Shown: positions 1 to 9,471 of the stretch, one piece after another
How the letters are laid out: each line of letters begins with the position of its first letter
Position numbering within the stretch: position 1 is the first letter of the stretch
DNA from: Cyclobacterium qasimii M12-11B
GTDB lineage: Bacteria; Bacteroidota; Bacteroidia; Cytophagales; Cyclobacteriaceae
Direction: 5' to 3'
NCBI RefSeq assembly: GCF_000427295.1
Contig: NZ_ATNM01000156.1
Location: 90,940 to 154,939 of the forward strand
Length of the DNA stretch: 64,000 nucleotides
Position numbers and translations under genes: made by a program
The notes under the pieces: generated by a model
The model's database searches: none
What the model saw: only the letters and a program-made list of their open reading frames with translations
What the model was told of the DNA's origin: nothing

Positions 1-654
1 TGTAAAGTCGGATGAGAACCATGAAAATAAGCTAGAAACTGCTGCACGATTATTTGCTAAATCATTGTAGTTGGGATCATTGATAAATGAACGAGCGGAT
101 TGTTCCAATTCTGCGTCCAAATTTTTAGCCGTATAAGCCCGATTCCACAATCTTGGACAAGAGATTGAGGCACAATTGATCGCAAAATGAATTCTTGGCT
201 CATCAAATTCTTTCCTCAGTATTTTGTGTTCTATTTCATCCAGGCTAGCAGGCTTTCCTCCAATTTCGAAAAACTCCAAATGCCAGACAGTGTTCACAAT
301 GGGAATGCTTAATTTGGGACCAATGTCCCTAATACTCTCAACCGGATAATGATTGATGATCAATTTAATGGTGTAAGCATTGTAAGCATTGATCCAATAC
401 GCAAGTTGTTCGGCTTCAGACCAGGCATTTCTATCTGGCGCGTTATTGCTGAGCAATGCCAAATAGGTGTCTAGTTTGTCAACGTCTGCTATAAACCCTT
501 TATAGTCTACCTTTCCCTGCTCAGATACATGCATTTTTAGCAGGGTATCAAAGGTAGAATGACTAGGTGGAGTAGTGCCTACCTGACCTAGGCTGGAACT
601 CCCGCATGAAAGGTTTATCAACAAAATACTGAAGTAAAATAATAGATTTGTCAT
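1..654 (-). CDS. DUF547 domain lipoprotein, C-terminus beyond the left edge
   Basis: An open frame of 218 codons runs from ATG at 654 to the window edge without a stop. The N-terminus is hydrophobic and ends in a lipobox-like LSCG, so an outer-membrane or periplasmic lipoprotein is likely. The body carries the DUF547 pattern: a WINAYNAYTIK segment, then an IHFAINCASISCPRLW segment with the paired cysteines typical of the family. DUF547 proteins have no established reaction; the conserved Cys/His residues and papain-like similarity suggest a thiol enzyme, which is inference. The start codon abuts the stop of the upstream HAD gene (TAAATG), which suggests translational coupling. The C-terminus is missing only because of the window limit. 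Confidence 0.85.
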   Translation of the reverse strand, partial: MTNLLFYFSILLINLSCGSSSLGQVGTTPPSHSTFDTLLKMHVSEQGKVDYKGFIADVDKLDTYLALLSNNAPDRNAWSEAEQLAYWINAYNAYTIKLIINHYPVESIRDIGPKLSIPIVNTVWHLEFFEIGGKPASLDEIEHKILRKEFDEPRIHFAINCASISCPRLWNRAYTAKNLDAELEQSARSFINDPNYNDLANNRAAVSSLFSWFSSDFT

Positions 655-1341
655 TTATATATGTGGTATTAGTTGAGCTGAAAGTTGGATGATGTCCTCA
701 GCGACATATTTATTATTTGGGGACAAGGAAAAATTAATTTTCCCAGGTCTTTGTATAAAAGCTGTTTGCAAGCCTACTTTAGAAGCTCCAATGAGATCCC
801 AGGGATGGGCAGCCACCATCAATGCCTTGTCTGAAGATATTTCCATTCTATCCAGTACATGCTTGTAAGTGTCAGGATGAGGTTTAAATTTTCCTACACT
901 TTGAATGCTGAATATCCGCTCGAAAAATTGACTGATTCCAGCCGAATTCAACTGCTCATTTACTACCTCCAAGGTGCCATTGCTAAGTGCAACGATTAAA
1001 AAACCGGCATTCTTTAAACGCTGAAGCCCTTCTGCAACATCTGGGTGTGGCGACAGGGACTTGAATTTGGTTAAAATTGCTTTCCTTGTTTCAGGTGAAA
1101 GGTCTTTGCCATAACTATTTGCAGTCATCTCCAAGCAAGCATCAGCGATTAACGAAAAATCATCAGTACCAGCAGAAATCGTTTCTACCAAAGAATAATG
1201 CAACAAGGATTGGAACCACTTGTCTGCTGCATTTTGATCCCCGATAGCTTGATTAATGGCGGTTGCGATTGATTTTGTATCCAGAAGGGTTTCATTTACG
1301 TCAAATATTAATAATTGTGGTGAGGAAGGCATAATTTTCAA
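655..1341 (-). CDS. HAD-superfamily hydrolase, haloacid dehalogenase type II-like
   Basis: 228 residues, close to the usual 220-240 for type II haloacid dehalogenases. Motif I is FDVNETLLD near residue 13, giving the nucleophilic Asp. Motif II is LSNGT around residue 120, followed by the conserved Lys in GKFKPHPDTY around 153 and motif III in the MVAAHPWDLIGA segment around 176. Such enzymes hydrolyse 2-haloacids or small organophosphates in the cytoplasm; the true substrate cannot be read from sequence. A second in-frame ATG three codons in (MPSS) is an alternative start. It is the first gene of a pair with the DUF547 lipoprotein, whose ATG directly follows its stop codon. Confidence 0.85.
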   Translation of the reverse strand: MKIMPSSPQLLIFDVNETLLDTKSIATAINQAIGDQNAADKWFQSLLHYSLVETISAGTDDFSLIADACLEMTANSYGKDLSPETRKAILTKFKSLSPHPDVAEGLQRLKNAGFLIVALSNGTLEVVNEQLNSAGISQFFERIFSIQSVGKFKPHPDTYKHVLDRMEISSDKALMVAAHPWDLIGASKVGLQTAFIQRPGKINFSLSPNNKYVAEDIIQLSAQLIPHI

Positions 1342-1391
1342 ATTTTAGAAAGGAGACTTTATTGACTGGAATGGTGGTATTAGAAGAACAA

Positions 1392-1892
1392 TTAATGCAC
1401 TTTTTCACCTTTATTCAGCCAGACTCCCCACATTTTATTGTAGGTGTGTACTTGGTTGGTTGGTATGCTGTCTAAGCGAAATACAGGATTGTTTTCGTTC
1501 ACCCAATGGAAGATTCCACCATAGAGATTATAAACTTCACTGTAGCCACTTTGTTTTAATTTCTTGCCGATCTCCTGACTTCTGGCGCCTATAGAGCAGT
1601 AAACTACTATAGGTTGGTCTTTAGGGATTCCTTTTACGGTCGACATGTCAAAGTTATCATAGCCTACCCATTGGGCCCCTTTCAAATGACTCACATTGAA
1701 TTCATTTTTCTCACGGGTATCCAACAAAACGGCACCATTGATCAAATCTTTTTGACCTGGGTAGACCAAAGCAAAATTCTTATCATAGGTGCTATTTAGC
1801 AAAGCTTTATACGGTAGGCTTTGTCCATAAGTTTCCTGTCCTGAAAAGGCAGAAGCAATTAGCCAAAAAGAAAGAATGTATAGGGCTTTCAT
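1392..1892 (-). CDS. exported rhodanese-like domain protein
   Basis: 166 residues with a cleavable-looking signal peptide (MKALYILSFWLIASAFSGQ, cut before about residue 24). A single rhodanese domain follows: the LLDTREKNEFNVSHLKGA start motif and the active-site loop VVYCSIGARSQEIG with a catalytic Cys near residue 99. The GYSEVYNLYGGIFHWVNE end motif is standard. Rhodanese-fold proteins transfer or bind sulfane sulfur through this cysteine; the periplasmic location and the partner are inferred. It lies 50 bp upstream of the HAD gene on the same strand and may share its transcript. Confidence 0.88.
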   Translation of the reverse strand: MKALYILSFWLIASAFSGQETYGQSLPYKALLNSTYDKNFALVYPGQKDLINGAVLLDTREKNEFNVSHLKGAQWVGYDNFDMSTVKGIPKDQPIVVYCSIGARSQEIGKKLKQSGYSEVYNLYGGIFHWVNENNPVFRLDSIPTNQVHTYNKMWGVWLNKGEKVH

Positions 1893-1969
1893 GGCATTAG
1901 AACAAAATCTCTGCCCTAATAATTTCTAAAACCCTAAATAAACTTTAGCGATTACGCCTTTTTTTCAAT

Positions 1970-2497
1970 TTACCAGCCTACGTAACCAGGTGCTTTTATG
2001 CCATTTAACCGAAGGTAGACCAAACACTGTCCACGGTGATGTGTTTGATGTCCCCGGAGCAAATAAAAAATATTCTCCTTGGTCATGTTCTCGTTAGCAA
2101 AGACAATCTCTTCGTCTAATTGGCTTTTCTCTGTTTCTTTTATTAATTCAAGCACATAGTTATTGGCTGCGTCCAAAATTTCAATGATCGAATCTTTATC
2201 CAAAGATTGACTGTCCTCCTTTTCAAAAAAAGACTTTCTTTCTCCGTTGATGGTTGCAGTAAGGTAGCTGATATTACTTGCGATATGTAATATTTGATCC
2301 CCAAAGGACATGGCTTCTGGTGTAGGTTTGTAATCATATAGGTTGGCAGGCATGGCTTCAGCCAATTCCCTTGAATTACTCATGCTACGTTTCCAAACAT
2401 CAGGGAATTGATCGAAAAAATATGTTTGTGCCTTTAAATCTGAACTTCCCATGACTAAAACCAATAGAACTAATTGAATATATATAAATGCTTTCAT
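1970..2497 (-). CDS. exported DinB-family protein
   Basis: DinB/YfiT-like four-helix bundle. The three candidate metal ligands are visible: His in GDQILHIAS, and the pair in LLRGHQTHHRGQ near the C-terminus. I choose the ATG at 2497 because the protein then begins with a normal signal peptide (MKAFIYIQLVLLVLVMGSS, cut after about residue 22); the longer frame to 2536 only adds a poor leader. DinB-fold proteins bind a divalent metal and some are thiol-dependent transferases; no substrate can be assigned. The WKRSMSNSRELAEAMP start is typical of the secreted Bacteroidota subgroup. Confidence 0.85.
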   Translation of the reverse strand: MKAFIYIQLVLLVLVMGSSDLKAQTYFFDQFPDVWKRSMSNSRELAEAMPANLYDYKPTPEAMSFGDQILHIASNISYLTATINGERKSFFEKEDSQSLDKDSIIEILDAANNYVLELIKETEKSQLDEEIVFANENMTKENIFYLLRGHQTHHRGQCLVYLRLNGIKAPGYVGW

Positions 2498-2698
2498 AAT
2501 TGGGAGCAATAAAAACATCTTAGCCGTAAAAACCAATAGTGAAATGGTTGAGTGGCTGATTTTGAACTGGTTTCATTAGGTAGTGGAAAGCTGTCGCATA
2601 GTTGGAGTAAAGGTAAAACTGCCTTAAGCCACAGTAATTTACCTCAAATTGAAAACTAGTAGCAGCTGGTTTTCGTTTCCATTATTAAACCCGCCTAT

Positions 2699-3550
2699 AT
2701 GCATCAAAATACCATCAGGTTTCTTCTATTGTCTTTTTTATTAATTCCATTTTTTTCAGGCTGCTTTTCTTTCAGAGACAGTGAAAAAAGCCTCCATAAA
2801 TTGATGGAAAAGGAGGACGCTTCTTTTGATATCAATTATTTTGAGAAGTATTCTCTAAGGTGGTTATGGTACGAGAATCAAGACAAGGATGCACCAATAC
2901 TGCTGTTTATTCATGGTGCTCCCGGTTCCTCTTCTGCTTTTCTATCTTATATTCAGGAAGATACTTTACGGAAAGACTTTTCGATTCTCATAATTGACCG
3001 ACTAGGTTACGGCTATTCTGACTATGGCAATTACCAACCCATTCCCGATCAATTTGAGGCCATAGATACATTGATGAAAGAAGTTCGGGAAAATAATCAA
3101 AAGGTCTATACCGTAGGACATTCCTATGGTGGAACCATCGCCGGCTATACGGCCATTCAAGATCCGGATTGGCTGACTGGCACGATAATGATCGCTCCAG
3201 CCTTGGATCCTGAACAAGAGAAATACTTATGGTTTGGTAAACTGGCCTTGTATAAAAGTACCCGATGGATGGTTTCCAAATCTCTGAGAGTAGCTGCTGA
3301 TGAAAAGTATTCCCATGAAGAAGAACTTAGAACATTTGTAAATGACTGGGGCCAAATAAATTCTCCAATCCTCCATATTCATGGAGATAAAGATGGTTTG
3401 GTACCTTACGGAAACATTGAATTTTCAGAGGAAAAAATTCCTGGAAAATGGTTAAAAACGAAAACCATAACTGGAGAAGGGCACTTGCTGCCTTTCACTG
3501 AAAAGGAGCTAATGATTAAAGAAATTTTACAATTTATTCGTCAAAGTTGA
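2699..3550 (+). CDS. alpha/beta hydrolase lipoprotein
   Basis: 283 residues. The N-terminus is a lipoprotein signal (LLLIPFFSGC), so the enzyme should be membrane-anchored. The alpha/beta-hydrolase fold is shown by the oxyanion motif FIHGAPG near residue 70, the nucleophile elbow VGHSYGG with Ser near 142, the acid in HIHGDKDGLVP near 229 and the catalytic His in GEGHLLPF near 262. All triad members are present and in order. The family covers esterases, lipases and peptidases; the substrate is unknown. It is transcribed divergently from the DinB gene. Confidence 0.88.
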   Translation: MHQNTIRFLLLSFLLIPFFSGCFSFRDSEKSLHKLMEKEDASFDINYFEKYSLRWLWYENQDKDAPILLFIHGAPGSSSAFLSYIQEDTLRKDFSILIIDRLGYGYSDYGNYQPIPDQFEAIDTLMKEVRENNQKVYTVGHSYGGTIAGYTAIQDPDWLTGTIMIAPALDPEQEKYLWFGKLALYKSTRWMVSKSLRVAADEKYSHEEELRTFVNDWGQINSPILHIHGDKDGLVPYGNIEFSEEKIPGKWLKTKTITGEGHLLPFTEKELMIKEILQFIRQS

Positions 3551-3710
3551 TTGTTGATTAATAAGTTGTTACCCTTGCTAAAGTAATTTTGTCTTAGGTG
3601 ACATAAATCACTTATATTCTGAATTATAACGGTTATTTTTATTGCATGCATGAGCCTTTAATAGGCTCCTTTGCTCTTCACATTTCTTTTTCAATAAAAA
3701 TAAAAGCATC

Positions 3711-3953
3711 ATGACAAAAAACATGGGATCAGCCGACAAAATAGTAAGAACGATAATTGCTATTGTTGCACTATACCTTTATTTCTCAGGAACTGTGACA
3801 GGAACAGTAGGTATTGTTCTAATCGTTCTCGCAGTTGTATTTTTATTGACAAGCCTGGTAAGTTTCTGTCCGCTTTATACATTGTTTGGTATGAAAACCT
3901 GTAAAACAAAAAAGCATAAGCTTTTTAACATAGGAAGGATCCGGAAGTTATAG
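3711..3953 (+). CDS. DUF2892 (YgaP-like) small membrane protein
   Basis: Starts MTKNMGSADKIVRTIIAI, then two hydrophobic helices and the conserved CPLYTLFGMKTCKTK segment: this is the DUF2892/YgaP transmembrane family, usually about 65-70 residues. Here the frame runs on to 80 with an unrelated tail. An A6 run at 3908-3913 lies exactly where the family ends. With one more A the frame would read KTKKA and stop at 3917-3919, so the last residues are probably an artefact of a missing base. Family members often sit with rhodaneses, but the role is unknown. A short GAGCC/GGCTC stem lies in the leader at 3652-3668. Confidence 0.85.
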   Translation: MTKNMGSADKIVRTIIAIVALYLYFSGTVTGTVGIVLIVLAVVFLLTSLVSFCPLYTLFGMKTCKTKKHKLFNIGRIRKL

Positions 3954-4004
3954 ATTTGGGGCTAAATGATATTGCTTTCTTAAAGTTTAGCCAATAAAAA
4001 GACA

Positions 4005-4041
4005 AAAAGACAGGAACAATTAATATTTGTTCCTGTCTTTT
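4005..4041. terminator. bidirectional intrinsic terminator
   Basis: Perfect 15-bp inverted repeat: AAAAGACAGGAACAA at 4005-4019 and its complement at 4027-4041, with a 7-nt loop. The A and T runs at the outer ends make it a U-tract hairpin in both directions. It lies between the convergent DUF2892 and AAA ATPase genes and can serve both. Confidence 0.9.
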
Positions 4042-4085
4042 GCATTAATCTAGTCTAGAGCCGAGTATTTTCAGATGATCTGAGT

Positions 4086-5612
4086 TTACTGCTCGTCAAA
4101 ATCATCCTCTTCTTCATCTCCGGGTGCACCCAGGTCAAACATGCTGCTGAACAGGTCATTGAACTGCATGCCGGTATCCAGTAACTTTTTGCTCAGTTGA
4201 CTGTGTTCCGCCAAACCATGCAGGGCAAACTCCATGTAAAACTCTTTTTCCTTCTCAGGAAGTTCTTTTACAAATTGAGTAGTGATCTTTTCTAAACCAG
4301 GAACATCATGAAGTAGTTTTTTGTATTCTTTATCGCTTTGGGAAGCGAGTATATCCAGGCTATTGCCTTCACCAAACCAAGACAATGGCAGTACATAAGG
4401 ATTGCCTACTTTGGCTTTCTTTTTCTGTTCAGGTGAAGGGAAGTTTTGGGCAAACATGGTGCGAATGGCTTTTCCAATTAGGTTATAAGCTACAATTCCA
4501 GCGCCTTCTTGTTCCCCTTCATAGACGAGTTCTACCTTGCCCGTGATTGCCGGAATTACCCCAATAAGATCTACGATTCGGACAATGGTGTCGTTTTCAT
4601 TGTTGATGTACAACCTGCGTTCAGCAGCAGAAATCAGGTTTTCGTAAGCAGAAATGGTCAGCCTGGCAGAAACGCCACTCTTTTCATCCACATATTCGCT
4701 TTCTCTGGCCTCTACAGCTATTTGTTCGATCAGATCCTTCATCAGTTCAGGCACATGAATCTGAGACATAGGCCTGTCCTTGATTTTGGCTTCCTGTTCC
4801 GTTATTTTTCTACCTATTGCGATGCTTTTTGGATAATGGGTAATGATCTGGCTTTCTATCCTGTCTTTAAGAGGCGTCACAATGCTTCCTCTATTGGTAT
4901 AATCCTCAGGATTGGCAGTAAAGACAAATTGAAGGTCCAAAGGAAGCCTTAATTTAAAACCCCTGATCTGTATATCACCCTCTTGAAGGATATTAAAAAG
5001 TGCCACCTGAATCCTTGCCTGCAAATCTGGTAATTCATTGATGACAAAAATGGAGCGGTTGGATCGTGGCACCAAGCCAAAGTGAATGACCTTTTCATCA
5101 TTGTATGACAACTTCATCGTTGCAGCCTTGATGGGATCTACATCACCTATCAAATCTGCAACCGACACGTCTGGTGTTGCCAGTTTTTCAGTATAGCGGT
5201 CTTCTTTTGCCCACCAATAAATTGGGGTTTCATCTCCTTTTTCAGCGATTAAGGCTTTGGCAAAAGTAGAAATAGGACTCATAGGATCATCATTCAATTC
5301 TGCTCCTACCACAACAGGCACATAATCATCCAATAGCATGGTCATCATCCTGGCAATCCTTGTTTTGGCCTGACCCCGTAGGCCCAAAAGGTTGATATTG
5401 TGCTTGGAAAGAATGGCCCTTTCAATATCAGGTATTACTGTATCTTCATAACCCCAAACGCCTTCGAAAACATTTTCTTTGTTCTTGATTTTTTGAATAA
5501 GGTTGCTTCTAAGTTCTTCTTTGATTGATTTGGGACTGTAACCAACCGCTTTTAATTGTCCCAGGGTTTTTATTTTCAGTAAATCTTTATTGTTCATTTC
5601 TGTGTATTCCAT
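4086..5612 (-). CDS. MoxR/magnesium-chelatase-like AAA+ ATPase
   Basis: 508 residues. The AAA+ core has Walker A GLRGQAKTR near residue 77, Walker B IFVINELPDL near 190 and a FVFTANPEDYTNRG sensor-1 segment near 232, as in ChlI/MoxR ATPases. The C-terminus is acidic (GDEEEDDFDEQ). Cytoplasmic. Such ATPases work with a VWA-domain protein to remodel or insert metal into a client. Here the VWA partner is directly upstream with a 3-bp gap, so the two are almost certainly one operon. A second ATG five codons in (MNNKD) is an alternative start. The client is unknown. Confidence 0.88.
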   Translation of the reverse strand: MEYTEMNNKDLLKIKTLGQLKAVGYSPKSIKEELRSNLIQKIKNKENVFEGVWGYEDTVIPDIERAILSKHNINLLGLRGQAKTRIARMMTMLLDDYVPVVVGAELNDDPMSPISTFAKALIAEKGDETPIYWWAKEDRYTEKLATPDVSVADLIGDVDPIKAATMKLSYNDEKVIHFGLVPRSNRSIFVINELPDLQARIQVALFNILQEGDIQIRGFKLRLPLDLQFVFTANPEDYTNRGSIVTPLKDRIESQIITHYPKSIAIGRKITEQEAKIKDRPMSQIHVPELMKDLIEQIAVEARESEYVDEKSGVSARLTISAYENLISAAERRLYINNENDTIVRIVDLIGVIPAITGKVELVYEGEQEGAGIVAYNLIGKAIRTMFAQNFPSPEQKKKAKVGNPYVLPLSWFGEGNSLDILASQSDKEYKKLLHDVPGLEKITTQFVKELPEKEKEFYMEFALHGLAEHSQLSKKLLDTGMQFNDLFSSMFDLGAPGDEEEDDFDEQ

Positions 5613-5615
5613 GTT

Positions 5616-6716
5616 TTAAAAACGTTTCGTTCTATTTCTTCTGTAATCTTCAAAAATCAAATGTCCAAGCCCCTGCAGATTGCTATAATAGGCATTGCCG
5701 TTATTCACCGTAGTGAATTCCTTTACAAACTCCTTTAAGTAGGGATCAGAGGCAATCATAAAGGTGGTTACAGGGATCTTCATTTTTCTACACTGTGCAG
5801 CGAGTTTCAACGTTTCTTTGAGGATTTTGCTGTCTATACCAAAGCTGTTTTTATAATATTTGATGCCCACCTTCAAACAGGTAGGTTTACCATCAGTGAT
5901 CATAAAGATCTGTTTGTTGGGGTTTTTTCTTCTTCGGAGCAAGTCCATGGCCAGTTCCAAACCTGCTACAGTATTGGTATGGTAAGGGCCTACCTGAAGG
6001 TAAGGGAGGTCTTTTATTTCAATTTGCCAGGCATCATTGCCAAATACAATTATATCCAGTGTATCCTTTGGATATCTGGTTTTGATCAATTCCGCCAAAG
6101 CCATGCCCACTTTTTTGGCAGGAGTAATGCGGTCTTCCCCGTAAAGGATCATACTATGGGAAATGTCTATCATCAACACAGTGGAGGTCTGCGTACTGGC
6201 TTCACTCTCCACTACTTCCAGATCACTTTCTGTAAGAAGAAAGTCACCAGAAAAACCATGGTTGATCTGTGCATTTCTCAAAGAATCAGTAAGGGCTATC
6301 TGGTCCAGGTTGTCGCCAAAAGCGAAGGGCCTGCGGTCGGTACCTCTCTCTTCTCCGGGGCCTGTATGGTTGGTCTTGTGTTGCCCACCTTTTCCTCTCT
6401 TAAGTTTTCCGAATATTTCCTCCAGAGCGCTTTTTCGAATGGACTGTTCCGCTTTTCCGGTGATTTTGAAACCTCCGTTTCCCGGTTTTTCATCCAGGTA
6501 GCCCTTGCTCTTCAGGTCCTCTATAAAGTCACCAATACCATAGCCTGGCTTGGTCATATTGTATTGCTTGTCCAAATCGGTGAGCCAGCTAAGTGCCTCA
6601 GCAGCATCCCCACCCGTCATGGTGACCAACTGAAGAAAAATATCCAAAAGCTGCTCAAAAGTATTTTTATCTTCGTCCTTTTGGGGGACAAATTTGCTGA
6701 ATCTAAATCCTTTCAT
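5616..6716 (-). CDS. von Willebrand factor A domain protein, partner of the AAA+ ATPase
   Basis: 366 residues. The N-terminal half is helical and charged. The VWA domain starts near residue 175 with the MIDAS motif MIDISHSM (DxSxS), and contains the expected Thr in HTNTVAGL and Asp in MITDGKPT. No signal peptide or membrane segment, so cytoplasmic. It is the first gene of the two-gene operon with the AAA+ ATPase. By analogy with MoxR-VWA, CbbQ-CbbO and NorQ-NorD pairs it should recruit the ATPase to a substrate protein; that role is inferred. Confidence 0.88.
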   Translation of the reverse strand: MKGFRFSKFVPQKDEDKNTFEQLLDIFLQLVTMTGGDAAEALSWLTDLDKQYNMTKPGYGIGDFIEDLKSKGYLDEKPGNGGFKITGKAEQSIRKSALEEIFGKLKRGKGGQHKTNHTGPGEERGTDRRPFAFGDNLDQIALTDSLRNAQINHGFSGDFLLTESDLEVVESEASTQTSTVLMIDISHSMILYGEDRITPAKKVGMALAELIKTRYPKDTLDIIVFGNDAWQIEIKDLPYLQVGPYHTNTVAGLELAMDLLRRRKNPNKQIFMITDGKPTCLKVGIKYYKNSFGIDSKILKETLKLAAQCRKMKIPVTTFMIASDPYLKEFVKEFTTVNNGNAYYSNLQGLGHLIFEDYRRNRTKRF

Positions 6717-6926
6717 AGTAGGGTAACAAGAATTATGGTCATGAGGTTTAATTTTGACCGAATACCTTTTGGGAATTTAACCTTGAAATAAACAAGGGCC
6801 TTCCTATATCATGGTGGAATCACATCAAAATCAGCAAATAATTATCGTTTTCGTAACCATTAGGCAGTCCTTTAGCTCAGGCACAATTGCCTTAGGCTAT
6901 TCTGAGTATTACTAAGAAACACACGT

Positions 6927-7400
6927 TTAAATAAGCGCTCGAATTTCTTCGGACTGAAGATTGCAGTTGATCCATTCCTCTTCCATACTGGCGCCGTATT
7001 TTTTGTAAAAATTTATCGCTGGTTCATTCCAGTCCAATACCTGCCACATCATTCCAGTACAACCATCTTCCAAAGATTTGGCGAGTACCCTTTCGAAAAG
7101 CAATTTCCCAGCACCTTTTCCTCGCTCTTTTTCGGTGATAATGTAATCTTCCAAATACAAGCGTTTACCTTTCCAGGTGCTGTAGCGGTAATAATATATG
7201 GCTGTTCCGATTATGGTTTTCTCTTCCCCTTTCTCGACAACGAAAAAGCCAAATACAGGTTCAGGGCCAAATCCGTCTTTTTCCATCATTTCAAGTGTAT
7301 TGGTCACTTCATCAGGTGCTTTCTCATAAAGGGCCAGTTCTTTGATCAAATCAAGAATAGCTGGCAAGTCTTCTTTTTTTCCTTTTCTTACAGTATACAT
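6927..7400 (-). CDS. GNAT N-acetyltransferase, diamine/thialysine acetyltransferase-like
   Basis: 157 residues, the whole length of one GNAT domain. The central LYLEDYIITEKERGKGAGK segment holds the acetyl-CoA pyrophosphate loop (RGKGAG). The WQVLDWNEPAINFYKKYGA motif near residue 125 is the hallmark of the SSAT/thialysine N-acetyltransferase branch. It should transfer an acetyl group from acetyl-CoA to a small amine; the amine is not predictable. Monocistronic, divergent from coaX. Confidence 0.85.
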   Translation of the reverse strand: MYTVRKGKKEDLPAILDLIKELALYEKAPDEVTNTLEMMEKDGFGPEPVFGFFVVEKGEEKTIIGTAIYYYRYSTWKGKRLYLEDYIITEKERGKGAGKLLFERVLAKSLEDGCTGMMWQVLDWNEPAINFYKKYGASMEEEWINCNLQSEEIRALI

Positions 7401-7502
7401 AACTTGAAATTAATAAAATTGAGCAACTTTACCTTTAACCGGTCTGGCCTTTCTCGAAAATATTATTCGCAGATTCCTAATAACTGCTTTACTTACTATT
7501 TT

Positions 7503-7510
7503 TATCTTTG
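7503..7510 (+). promoter_or_regulatory. putative coaX promoter, -7 element
   Basis: TATCTTTG fits the Bacteroidota -7 consensus TAnnTTTG exactly and lies 19 bp before the coaX ATG. No clear TTTG -33 box is visible at the right spacing, so this is a plausible but unproved core promoter. Confidence 0.45.
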
Positions 7511-7529
7511 ACACTAAATTCAACGAACT

Positions 7530-8306
7530 ATGTTTTTATCCATCGATGCAGGCAATTCTAATATTGTGTTTGGTTTCTATCAGGAAGCAGATGATTCTTG
7601 GGAAGAAGAGCTTCGTATTCCCACCAAGAAAGGGATGAAAGTATATGACCTGGAAAAAAACCTTGCCCTCTTTTTTCTAGAGAAAAATTGGACTGCAGAA
7701 AAAATAGATCAAATCGGATTGAGTACTGTTGTTCCAGACTTGTTGCCAGTATTGACGCGCTTGTGTCTTGGTTTCTTTCGCAAAGCACCTTATGTGATCA
7801 ATGAAAGCAGTTATGGTTTGCTTCCTGTTAAGGCAATGAACCCGACAGAAATAGGTACTGATCTGATGGCCAACATTACTGCTGCTTATTTGAGATTTAG
7901 TTCCGCTTGTATCATTGTAGATTTTGGTACGGCTTTAACTTTCTGTGTGGTAGATAAAAAGGGAGAAGTGATAGGTGTGAACATTGTCCCAGGTATAAAA
8001 ACGGCAATCAATTCGCTGTTTACCAACACAGCGAAACTTCCAAAAGTTGAATTAAAATTGCCTGAATCAGCATTGGGCAAAGATACCGTTCATGCCATTC
8101 AGGCGGGAATATTTTATGGTTATTCAGGGTTGGTAAAGGGAATGGTGGAGGCCATTGAAATGGAAACCAATTGTAATTATCAGGTGGTCGTAACTGGGGG
8201 CATGTCTTCATTGATGGGGCATTTGGGAGATAGGTTTAATAATGTGGATGTCAACCTGACATTGAAAGGGATTTATGCAATCACAAAGCTTAATTTGGAT
8301 CATTGA
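7530..8306 (+). CDS. coaX: type III pantothenate kinase
   Basis: 258 residues, the usual CoaX length. It phosphorylates pantothenate, the first step of coenzyme A synthesis. The ATP-binding phosphate-1 motif is IDAGNSN at residues 5-11. The PTEIGTDLMAN segment near 110 and IIVDFGTALTF near 128 carry the catalytic and phosphate-2 residues, and VVTGGMSSLMG near 222 is the adenosine motif. This ASKHA-fold, potassium-dependent enzyme replaces CoaA in many Bacteroidota. It overlaps no neighbour; the serine hydrolase behind it is convergent. Confidence 0.95.
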   Translation: MFLSIDAGNSNIVFGFYQEADDSWEEELRIPTKKGMKVYDLEKNLALFFLEKNWTAEKIDQIGLSTVVPDLLPVLTRLCLGFFRKAPYVINESSYGLLPVKAMNPTEIGTDLMANITAAYLRFSSACIIVDFGTALTFCVVDKKGEVIGVNIVPGIKTAINSLFTNTAKLPKVELKLPESALGKDTVHAIQAGIFYGYSGLVKGMVEAIEMETNCNYQVVVTGGMSSLMGHLGDRFNNVDVNLTLKGIYAITKLNLDH

Positions 8307-8368
8307 GTGCATTTCTTATTGGTGGCCTGTTTAGGAAAGCCAAGGGAAGGAAACATGGGGAAACTGAT

Positions 8369-9471
8369 TCAATCTTCGATGATTTCCATTAACCGTGAAC
8401 CTAGATTTGAAATGTTTATCGCATTTTCTGAAAATGCAGATACATTGGATAGAATAATTACGGCATTTTTCCTTTCTAAATCCAAGGTGAAAGAAGAAGT
8501 GTAACCGCCTGTTCCGCCACCATGCCACAACCATTTGCCTTCTTTTTATTTTCAATCATCCAGCCTAGTCCAATCGCTTTTTCATAAGGGGTAATAGAAA
8601 ATGTTTTCTTATGTGTAAGTGTTATCTCCTGATTGTCTGGCTTGAATTGGGCCAGCGCAAACTTAGTCAGATCCTGTGTACTGGATAAAATAGCTCCAGC
8701 ACCTTCCAAAACATTTAAATCCCAATTGGGAGTAACTTGACCTTCCACGTCTAGACCTTTGACAAGTTGATTCAATACCTTTTCTCTTTCGATAGTCGTG
8801 GACTCCATTTGCAATGGTTGGGTAATTCTCCTTTGCAACATTTCCTCATAGCTGGAAGAATCTATCTTGGTAAGAATATAACCCAATAGACCTACTCCCA
8901 AATTTGAATATTCAAATTTTAGTCCTGGATTCTGCTTTAGTTCTAGCTGTTCTGTGAGATAAAAGCCTAATTTTTTTTCACCATAATCTTTGTAGGGATT
9001 GCTAATATCCACTTCTGAAAGGATCAGATTATCAGGGAGTCTGGGTAATCCTGAGCTGTGGTTGGAAAGTTGTTGCAGAGTGAATTTCGGCTCATTTTTC
9101 AGTTTCCATGGCAGATATTTACTCGCAGGGTCATTGAGATTTAGCTTGCCTTCGAGACTTAAGTCTGCCAGTAATGTGGCAGTAAAGACCTTTGAGATAG
9201 ATCCAATTTCGAAGACGCGATCCTGGTTTTCTACTGAGATCAAGGTGTCATTTTCTATTTTTATGCCATAAAATTCCGGCTGTCCATTCTTTATTATTGC
9301 TATGGAAAGCTGGGTTTGGTTAAAAAACCCTTTTGCTTCCGTATGGATTAATTTTGATTGCCCTTCAGTAATTTTCCCATGATAACCCTGCTGAAAGTTA
9401 ACAGCTACTGGTTTTTCTTCGCAGCCAAAACCAATAAGTACTATTAGAACAAGAGTTTTTAATTTCAACAT
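8369..9471 (-). CDS. serine beta-lactamase-like hydrolase (class C/DD-peptidase fold), frame broken
   Basis: The first frame (stop at 8476) carries an N-terminal lipobox-like signal (VLIGFGC), the SxxK motif SISK near residue 95 and the Tyr motif YSNLG near 187, but loses the C-terminus. Adding one base in the T5 run at 8543-8547 (plus strand) restores WLWHGGGTGGYTSSF, the KTG-equivalent motif, and a normal end at 8369. The repaired protein has about 367 residues. Members of this family include esterases, DD-peptidases and class C beta-lactamases. The broken frame is probably an assembly error rather than a real pseudogene. Confidence 0.82.

Noticed and set aside
4509..4952. 147-residue frame antisense to the AAA+ ATPase
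   Set aside because: Fully inside a conserved gene, with no family match. Other long antisense frames inside uvrA, recG and the DPP IV gene were dismissed for the same reason.
8307..8504. Open frame just behind coaX
   Set aside because: It is antisense to the restored C-terminus of the serine hydrolase and has no recognisable domain.
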